From: Chitinophagales bacterium
GTDB taxonomy: Bacteria > Bacteroidota > Bacteroidia > Chitinophagales > Chitinophagaceae
DNA length: 34,902 bases
Direction: 5' to 3'
NCBI GenBank assembly: GCA_026931905.1
Contig: JAIXLB010000074.1
Location: 1-34,902 of the forward strand
The position numbers and the translations under genes are program-made. The first letter of the stretch is position 1. The number at the start of each line of letters is the position of its first letter. Shown here piece by piece: positions 24,005 to 33,000 of the stretch. A model generated the notes under the pieces. That model saw only the letters and a list, made by a program, of their open reading frames with translations, did not search any database and was not told where the DNA came from.

Positions 24005-25924
24005 ATGAAAAAATATTTTCTACTCTTCATTACTGCTTGCATTGTTTTTAATGTAAACGCACAAAACAAATTAACGCCTGAAAAACTTTGGCAATTAGGT
24101 CGTTTATCTGCAATAGGAATGAGCAAAGACAAGCAATATGTTTTGTATTCTGTATCTATACCCAATGTTTCTGAAAATAAAAGTTCTCGTAAAACATACA
24201 AAATTCCAGTAACTGGTGGAGAAGCTATTGAAATAACAGATGTAGAAAGTTTAATGGAAAATTCTAAAATTTCTGCTGATGGAAAATATATGATTAGTAG
24301 TAACGAGGTGCAAGTATTAAATGTAAAAGGAAGTGATATTTATAAAGATCTTCCAAAAAGCAATGCTTATGTTTTTACTTCTCTTAATTATCGTCATTGG
24401 GATACTTGGGAAGATGGAAAGTTTGATCATGTTTTTCTAACACCATTGATGAATGGGAAACCATCGGGAGAAGCTAAAGATTTGATGCAAGGAGAAGCCC
24501 ATGATTGCCCAACAAAACCTTTTGGTGGTGATGAAGATTTTATTTGGAATCCTGATGGCAAAAGAATTGTATATGTAACTAAAAAAACTTTTGGAACAGC
24601 TTATGCAGTAAGCACCAACAGCGACTTGTATGAATACAATGTTGAAACTGGCTTAACCAAAAATTTAACAGAAAAAAATAAAGGTTATGATGTAAGCCCA
24701 CAATACAATAAAAAAGGCACATTGGCTTGGCTACAAATGAAACGTGATGGTTATGAAGCAGACAAACAAGATTTGGTAGTTTTAGTAAATGATAAAATAC
24801 CTGTAAACCTTACAGCACACAAAGATTTAATTCATGTAGAAAGTTTTAAATGGAGTGATGATGATACACATATTTTTTTTACTGCTCCTGTAAATGGAAC
24901 ACTTCAATTATTTAAAGTAAATAATATTGGACTTACAAAAATGTTGCCTCTTGTAGAACAAATTACCAAAGGAAATTTTGATATAACCAGCATTGTAGGG
25001 CAACAAGGAAACACATTAATTGTTACAAGAACAGATATGAACCATGCAGCAGAACTATATACTGTAAATACAACTAATGGAAGTATGCAGCAATTATCGC
25101 ACATTAATGATGAAGCCTATGCAGCAACAGCCTTGTGTAAAACTGAAAGAAGATTTGTTACAACTACAGATGGAAAGAAAATGCTGACTTGGGTAATTTA
25201 TCCCCCCAATTTCGATGCTACAAAAAAATATCCAACATTATTATATTGTCAAGGAGGTCCACAATCTCCATTAACACAGTTTTATTCTTTTCGTTGGAAT
25301 TTTCAATTAATGGCTTCTCAAGGCTATATTATAGTTGCACCAAGTAGAAGAGGTATGCCAGGGTTTGGTACAAAGTGGAATGAACAAGTAAGCAAAGATT
25401 GGGGTGGTCAAGTTATAAAAGATTATTTGAGTGCTATTGATGATTTTAGCAAAGAACCTTATGTAGATAAAAATAGACGAGGCTGTATTGGTGCAAGTTT
25501 TGGAGGCTTTTCTGTGTTTGCTTTAGCAGGTGTGCATCAAAATCGTTTTAAAACTTTTATAGCACATGATGGTGTTTTTGATTTTAGAAGTATGTATGGC
25601 ACTACAGATGAAATGTTTTTTGAAAACTGGGAAAAAGGTGGTGCTTATTGGGAAAAAAACAATGCTGTAGCACAAAGAAGTTTTGCTCAAAGCCCGAGCA
25701 ATTTTGTAGATAAATGGAATACGCCAATTTATATTATTCAAGGAGGAAAAGATTACAGAGTGCCTATAGAGCAAGGACAACAAGCTTTTCAAGCAGCACA
25801 ATTAAAAGGAATTAAAAGTAAATTTTTGTATTTGCCTGATGAAAATCATTGGGTGCTTGCAGCTCAAAATGCTTTGGTTTGGCAAAGAGAATTTTTTAAT
25901 TGGCTGGAAGAAACCTTACCTTAA
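24005..25924 (+). CDS. S9 family serine peptidase (prolyl oligopeptidase family)
   Basis: Exported peptidase of 639 residues. ATG 24005 gives the signal peptide MKKYFLLFITACIVFNVNA before QNKL; the longer frame from TTG 23972 adds a polar stretch in front and is rejected. Residues about 30-380 are a beta-propeller with repeated strands (QYVLYSVSIP, KYMISSNEV, KRIVYVTKK, HIFFTAPVNG). The alpha/beta-hydrolase domain starts near 400. The catalytic triad is Ser498 in GASFGGF, Asp583 in GGKDYRVP and His615 in DENHWVLA. In this family the propeller limits access to short peptides, often cleaving after proline or acting as an aminopeptidase or acyl-peptidase; the exact specificity is not visible. 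Probably periplasmic, helping to degrade imported peptides. Confidence 0.92.
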   Translation: MKKYFLLFITACIVFNVNAQNKLTPEKLWQLGRLSAIGMSKDKQYVLYSVSIPNVSENKSSRKTYKIPVTGGEAIEITDVESLMENSKISADGKYMISSNEVQVLNVKGSDIYKDLPKSNAYVFTSLNYRHWDTWEDGKFDHVFLTPLMNGKPSGEAKDLMQGEAHDCPTKPFGGDEDFIWNPDGKRIVYVTKKTFGTAYAVSTNSDLYEYNVETGLTKNLTEKNKGYDVSPQYNKKGTLAWLQMKRDGYEADKQDLVVLVNDKIPVNLTAHKDLIHVESFKWSDDDTHIFFTAPVNGTLQLFKVNNIGLTKMLPLVEQITKGNFDITSIVGQQGNTLIVTRTDMNHAAELYTVNTTNGSMQQLSHINDEAYAATALCKTERRFVTTTDGKKMLTWVIYPPNFDATKKYPTLLYCQGGPQSPLTQFYSFRWNFQLMASQGYIIVAPSRRGMPGFGTKWNEQVSKDWGGQVIKDYLSAIDDFSKEPYVDKNRRGCIGASFGGFSVFALAGVHQNRFKTFIAHDGVFDFRSMYGTTDEMFFENWEKGGAYWEKNNAVAQRSFAQSPSNFVDKWNTPIYIIQGGKDYRVPIEQGQQAFQAAQLKGIKSKFLYLPDENHWVLAAQNALVWQREFFNWLEETLP

Positions 25925-25937
25925 TAAAATAACTTTT

Positions 25938-25973
25938 AAAAATCCGTAGAAAAATTTTCTGCGGATTTTTTTT
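25938..25973 (+). terminator. Bidirectional intrinsic terminator between S9 peptidase and PorP/SprF genes
   Basis: AAAAATCCGTAGA pairs with TCTGCGGATTTTT with a single G-T wobble, followed by a T-run to 25973. On the other strand the same hairpin is followed by TTTTT, so it can also end the convergent PorP/SprF operon, whose stop codon is 3 bases away. Confidence 0.85.
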
Positions 25974-25975
25974 GA

Positions 25976-27028
25976 CTAAAATGTAAATTTCACACAACGC
26001 ATTTTTTCTGCTCCAGCTCCTCGTATGTTTAGTTTTGCTTTATAAGAAGCAGAAAGCTCAAAACCGCCCCTCCATTGAGATGCAGTTTTTAATTGCGACA
26101 TATTTACATCGTAACTTAAGCCAACAGATAATTTATAAAAATCTAATTTCACGATAGGTATTATTGCATCATTCCATCTATAAAATCCTCCCAAATACAT
26201 CGTTACTTTATCATCAGAATCATAGAATTGCATAATATCAAAACCAAATAATCCACCTAATAAAAATTGTCTATTACCTGCTTGAGTATAATAATCTGCA
26301 AAAAGCACTAAGCGATTGTAATAACTTGTAGGCAATGTTAATCCTGTATTAATAGTGAATTTATTTTTCAAAACAGTTGTTTCGTTGTTTGAGTAAAAAG
26401 CAACTTTAGGTTTGTTTAAATGAAACAAAGAACCTCCTACATAAAAATTGGCATCTTCGCCAATACTCATGCTATACACCAATCCTACAGATAAATCCCA
26501 ATAATTTACACTTGTTCTGCTAAAGGTTTGCATGGTAGGATTATTAGGATTGAAAGCACCATTTACAAACTGATCATTCATTTGTAATTTACCAGGATCA
26601 AATTGGCTGCTTACTAAACCACCAGAAAATGCAAGCGATAAATAACTATCATAATCTTCGTTTAAAGATTTATGAAAATTAACTACAGGCAAAAGTTGTG
26701 TTCTTTTTAAGTTAATATCTCCAGCAGCATCATTAGTCATTTGAAAACCTACTGTTAAATAATCGTTTGCTTTACCAATCGGAAATTTTACTTCTGCACT
26801 TGCAGCACTTGTTTTGTAAGGCACTGTAACGCTTTGCCATTGATTTCTATAAATTCCTGTAACACGAATATCGCCAGAAAAAACACCTGCCAAAGCTGGG
26901 TTTCTTAATAGTGGTTTTTCGTAAAATTGAGAAAAAGTAAAATCCTGTGCAAACACATTAGTTATACTAAAAATTAAAAGAAAGTTTAGTAGAATTTTTT
27001 TAATGTATTTTAAGAATAAGTGTGTCAT
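25976..27028 (-). CDS. PorP/SprF family type IX secretion membrane protein
   Basis: Outer membrane barrel protein of 350 residues. The signal peptide ends in FSITNVFA before QDFTFSQFY. The mature N-terminus DFTFSQFYEKPLLRNPALAGVFSGDIRVTGIYRNQW is the hallmark of PorP/SprF proteins (SQFxxxxLxxNPAxAGxxxxxRxxxxYRxQW). Strand-rich segments with alternating hydrophobic residues continue to the end. In Flavobacterium johnsoniae, SprF is needed for secretion and surface display of the adhesin SprB, encoded just upstream; PorP-like proteins are paired with type B cargo in general. Here the gene lies 29 bases after the giant gene with a type B C-terminal domain, the same order. Hence it is probably the dedicated partner for that cargo rather than the core PorP. 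Confidence 0.93.
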   Translation of the reverse strand: MTHLFLKYIKKILLNFLLIFSITNVFAQDFTFSQFYEKPLLRNPALAGVFSGDIRVTGIYRNQWQSVTVPYKTSAASAEVKFPIGKANDYLTVGFQMTNDAAGDINLKRTQLLPVVNFHKSLNEDYDSYLSLAFSGGLVSSQFDPGKLQMNDQFVNGAFNPNNPTMQTFSRTSVNYWDLSVGLVYSMSIGEDANFYVGGSLFHLNKPKVAFYSNNETTVLKNKFTINTGLTLPTSYYNRLVLFADYYTQAGNRQFLLGGLFGFDIMQFYDSDDKVTMYLGGFYRWNDAIIPIVKLDFYKLSVGLSYDVNMSQLKTASQWRGGFELSASYKAKLNIRGAGAEKMRCVKFTF

Positions 27029-27057
27029 TAATATTGTTTATGTTTTCAAATAATAGT

Positions 27058-30000
27058 TTATTTTAAAATCGCTACGTTTCCTTTATAGGTATAAGTTACA
27101 TCGTTTTCACAAACTACTTCACAAGTGTAAACATAAACATCTGGTGCAGCAGGTTTGCCATTTATATTTCCATCCCAACCAAAAGCTACATCATTAGGAG
27201 GGAAATTGCTTTTATCAAAAACCACTTGCCCCCATCTGTTAAACACACGAAAATGTTTTATTGTTTTTATGCCTTGTGCTCTTACCATTAATACATCATT
27301 TACTCCATCAGCATCTGGTGTAAAAGCGTTTGGAATAAATACCTGTGAGTTTTCGCAAAATACTTTAACACATAAGGTATCTTTTGCAACACATTTATAC
27401 AAATTATAAGCTTCTACGGTATAACAAATTTCCTTTTTAATGGTAGCAATAGGTTGTGGACAATCAAAACAATTTAATGATGCTGATGATGGACCCCAAA
27501 CCCATTTAGTGATTGGTCCATTGGTTACTTGAGAAACTAATGGCAATGGTGTTCCTGTTGCTAAAGTTTTATCTGCTCCTAAAGTTATGGTAGGATATTT
27601 TCCTACAGCAACTGTAACATAAGCTGTATCCTGAAAACAATTATATCCATCAAATCCTATTACTCTATATTTTGTTGTTACAGTTGGTGTAGCAATAGGT
27701 GCACTGGAAGTGCTATTATTTAAAGTAGCATTAGGCGACCATATATAAGTTGCACCTCCACTTACAGAAAGTTGTGAAGATTGCCCAATACAAATTGTAT
27801 CATTGTTTGAAACACTTAAATGTATGGGTTGTGCAACAGTAACTAAAACAGAATCGGTATTTGTACAACCAAAATTATTAGTACCTGTAATAGTATATAA
27901 TGTAGTAACTAAAGGATTGGCAATAGGATTAGGGCAGTTGGTACAAGACAAAGTGCTATTGATAGGCGACCAACTATAAGTAGTAGCACCAGAGGCTGAT
28001 ATTTGTACAGATTGTCCTTTACATATTTTTACATCATTAGATGCAATAACTGCTGGAGAAGGATTTATAATGATTGATTTTGAAACTGTATCCATACAGC
28101 CATTTACTGTTCCTGCTATTAATGTTGCAGTAAAATTTCCTGTTGATGTATATGTGTTATTTACAGTAACACCATTTGTAACAAAACCATTGCTAAAAGT
28201 CCAGTGCATTACAGTAATACTATCGTTGGCATTAATTTGTGCTTGATATAAAACAGGTTTTTGTGTACAAGCTGTTGTTGGTGCAAGAATGCTTGCATTG
28301 GGTTTGTCATCAACTTTTATAAAAATATTTTTATTAATAGTACTTATACAACCTGAAACACTTGTTACAGTTAGTTTTACAGCCCATGTATTGGTTGATG
28401 TATAAACGTGTGAGGGGTTTTTCAAGTTGCTGAAAGTACCATCACCAAATTCCCAATAATAGGTTACAGGTGTAAAATAAATTCTTGAAGTATCTGTGAA
28501 TTGTACTGTAGAATAGCCACATTTTTGTTGAACATTATTTTTAAATCCTGCCACCACATAATCTACTTTAATTGTATCTACTCCATTTAAAAGAACATTA
28601 CAATTATAATTAGATTTTAAAGTAACTTTTGGTATAAATAATCCAGAGGTATTGTAAGTGTGATAGACAGTAGAAACATTGCTTGTAACTACAATAGTAC
28701 CATCGCCAAAATTCCAAATTAAACTATCAGCATATTGTGTATTTGCAGAAAACTTTACAGGTGTATTGCCACAAATAAAACCATGATCATAAGAAAAATT
28801 ACCAACTGGTGCTTGCACATGAATTGTTTTTTCTGCTTCATACTTACAACCTCCTAAAGCTGTTGCAAGCATTTTTACTTGATAAGTTCCATTTTGGTTG
28901 AAAGTATGTGTAACAATATTTCCTGTATCATTACCTCCTGGTGTAAAGGTCCAAACTGTTAATGCAGAGGGTAATGAAAGATTGGTTAGTGTTGCTGTGA
29001 ATGGTGTGCAATGTATTAATGTATCAGTAACAGTAAAATTGCCTGACAATTTTGAAACAATAGTTACAGGTTTTGAAATAGTATCAATACAAACCAAGCC
29101 ACTATTGTATTGTCTTATTGCTTTCAATTGAACATTGTAAATACCAGCATTAGAAAAACTATGTTGAGGATTATTAACTGCCGAAGTAAATCCATCTTTA
29201 AAATTCCATACAACACTTGTAGTAGTATCGCTTAAATTATTGAAATGAATTGTATCTCCAATACAAACTGAATTAGGAGTAAAAGCAAAATTTGCAATAG
29301 GAGAATTTACCACTTTAATTAATTCAGTACTTGTAGTATCAGAACATCCATTGCTTGCAAGTAATACAACATGGTAAGTACCTGGTTGTAAAAAAGTGTG
29401 TGTTACAGTGTCAATATTTTTTGTAGTGTTTAATGTATTTCCATCGCCAAAATTCCATTGAAAAGAATTGGCACCAGAAGAGGCATTTACAAATTGTACT
29501 GTATGTGGTTTACAGCCTTCTGCTTGATTTCCATTGATTGCAAAGTCTAAATGAACTTGATTGGGAGATACTACTATTGTATAATTTAATGTATCATTAC
29601 CGCAGTCATTAATTGCAATTAATTTTACATTGAATGTATCTTGTACTCCTGTAATAAAAGTATGTGTTTGAGATGATTTAGTAGCTATAGGAACAGAAGG
29701 GCTTCCATCGCCAAAATTCCAAATATAACTAACCCCATTGCCTTTTGATAAGTTTGAAAACTGTACAGTCATAGGGGAACAACCAACAGATTTATTGGGC
29801 GTAAAAATGGCTTTTGGTTTTGATTTTACAGTAATAAATTTTGTAGTTGTTGTAGTATCGCAAGTGTTTAAAGCATGTAGTTTAACTATATAGGTTGTAT
29901 CAGTATAATTTGGATTAGTAGCAAAAGTAATACTGCCAGGTTGTGCTGTATTGCTTGTAACCCCATTGCCAAAATTCCATACATAATTAAACAATGAAAT

Positions 30001-33000
30001 ATTGGGAGTAGTATTATTAAATGAAACAGTTAAAGGTCCACAACCTAAAGTATCGCTTAAAGTAAATGCAGTTGCAGGTTTTGGAATTGAATAAAACTTA
30101 TATTCTATACTATCATTTTTACAACCAAACTTACTAACTGCAAGTAATTTTATTGTAATAGAATCACCAGGTGTTGAAAGAATATAACCAGGGAATACTG
30201 TTCCATTGCCTATACTTACTCCATTTGCATACCAATTATAAGAGGCATTTTGAGAAGGATATAATGTAGGATGAATGATAGATGAATTAATGTTGAATGG
30301 CGTACAGCTTTTATTTTTTGTAAAAGTATATAAGGCTTTTGCATCTGGATTAATTGTTATAGTAACAGGTGCACTACTATTTCCTTGTGAGCCAAAACAA
30401 AGAGTAGTATTGGTAATCCTTCTATACATAGTTGTTTGAGTAAGAACTCCAGGGTCAAAATCTTTTGATGTTGCTAAATTTATATTCGTCCATGTTACTC
30501 CACCATTAGTGCTTTGTTGCCATTGATAAGTATAAATACCATCGCCACCTGAAGGTGTAGAACCTACAATGATACTTGCTGCATTATTAATACAAATATT
30601 TTGATTAGAAGCAATAGTATTATTTGAAATACCTGGCTGTACAGTAATTGAAGTGGTTGAACTGTATTCAATACAAGGATAAGAAACTACTTTTCTTCTT
30701 ACAAGTAAAGTGGTAGTAGGAGTAAAATTTAGTGTTGCATTTGTTTGACCAATGATGTCCGTCCATGTTACTCCTCCATCTGTACTTTGTTGCCATTGAT
30801 AGATATAAAACCCATTTCCTCCTGTAGGAGTTTGCCCTGCAATAGTAGCAGTTTGAGTAGCACAAATTGTTACAGGTGTATTGTCTATTAAATTAACCAA
30901 TGCAGTATAATTAATAATTTCTATAGTATCCGTAGTACTTGAACAACCTGGTACACCACTAACAAACCAAACAAATTTGTAAGTATTATTTTGTTGTAAT
31001 CCTGTTATGGGCGAATTGGCTGATGTTGGTGAAGTAATTGTTACAGCACTGCCACTAACTTGAGACCAAACACCTGTACTTGCTCCTATTAAAATGGCTT
31101 GCAAATTATAACTTGTTGCAGCACACAAAACTGTATCTGCTCCAGCATTTGCAGTTGGTGTAGATGGTTTTATAGTAACTGTAAAACTGGAAGAATTTCC
31201 ATTGCATGATTTTCCATTATAATTATAAATAGGCGTAACTGTAATAGTTGTAATTACATTACTATTACCATTGTTATTGGTGTTGAAAGATGGTATAACT
31301 GTTCCAGTTCCATTTGTTAAAGTTGTACCACTACCACTTACAGTCCAATTATAAGTTAATGTACTACCAGAAAATGTACCTGCATCATGTGTAGGCGTTA
31401 TAGCATTGATGGTTGTGCCAGAGCAAACATTTTCATCAGGAATTGTTGCAATAGAAATATTAGGCAATACAATTATTTTAAAACTCATTGCATTTCCTAT
31501 ACACGATTTACCAGCATTTGTATAAGTAGGTGTTACAGTAATAGTGGCTTCTTCTGGTATTTTAGGATTGCTATTATTGGTGCTAATAAATGTTGGCAAA
31601 CTTCCTGTACCTGAAGCTGCTAAACCAATATTGGTATTGTTATTATCCCATGCAAAAGTTACATTAGTTGTAGGAGTTGATGAAAATGAAATGCTATTAA
31701 CTGAACTATTAGCACAAACAATTAAGTTTTGCTTATTAGTAACAACTGGTATAGGATTAACAGTTATTAAAATAGAAGATGAATAAGCAGAACAAGTACC
31801 TGCTATTGTTTTTCTTCTAAAGTAAGTAGAAGTAGTTAATGCTGTAGGTTGATAATCTTGTCCATTGGCAGAAGGTATTGTAGTCCAAGTTGAATTATTT
31901 AAAGAACTTTCCCAAGTATATGTATAAGTTCCACTTCCACCAACTGGTAAATCGCCATTTAACTGCAATGGTACTGTACCTGAACAAATGGTTTGTGCTG
32001 CACTAATATTTATATTACTCAAGCTACCTTGAATAGAAATTGTAACAGCAGCAGATGTATCTGTACAAGAATAACTCATTACAATTCTTCTATACATTGT
32101 AGTAACACTAATATTACCTGGTGCATAGGAATTGTTTGTAGCGGTAGCAATATTATTCCATGTTGCACCACCATCTGTAGAGAATTGCCATTGATAAGTA
32201 TAATTTCCACCACCACCAGATAATGCACCTACTTGTGTTAATGTTGATGGTGTTGAACCAGAACAAATGGTTTGATTACTTGCAATTACATTGTTTGAAA
32301 TAATGGGAGAAACTATAACAGGAATAATAGCAGTATCACTTTTACAATTCAAACTATTTTCCTGATTTACATAATATAAAGTTGTTCCTGCAGTTGAGGT
32401 AATTGGTGTTGATGCGGTTGCTGAAGGATTATTTAATGCACTATTATCATACCAATTAAGTGTATTGCTACCTGTTGATGTAGCAGATAAAGCTGTTGGT
32501 GTTTCATTCAAACAATAAAGTACAGGTCTTACTACAGAAGGCTTTTCTGGTTTAGGATTTATAGTTATTGTAAATGTTTGAGGTACTCCATTACAACCAC
32601 TTATTGGCGTAACAGAAATGGTAGCAGTAATGGGAGATGTGCCATTATTGGTTGCATTAAAACTTGGTATAGTAGGCGAAGATGTTGTGCCACTTGCATT
32701 TAAGCCAATAGCAGTATTGCTATTCGTCCAAGAATAAGATGTGCCAGTGCCACTAAAATTAATTGCACCAGTAGCTATGCCTGCACAAAAAGTTTTATCA
32801 GATGGAGGTGTAACACTTGGAGCTGAAGTAACATTGATTGTTTTAGTAACATTTGAAGTACCACATTCATTCGTTACATCAACACTCATTGTTTGAGAAC
32901 CTGAATTTGTAAAAGTAATAGCACCAGGTGTTTGTTGTGTTGAAGTTGTAGGGCTGGCACCAGTAAAACTCCAAACATAGGTTGGTGTTGTATTTGAATT

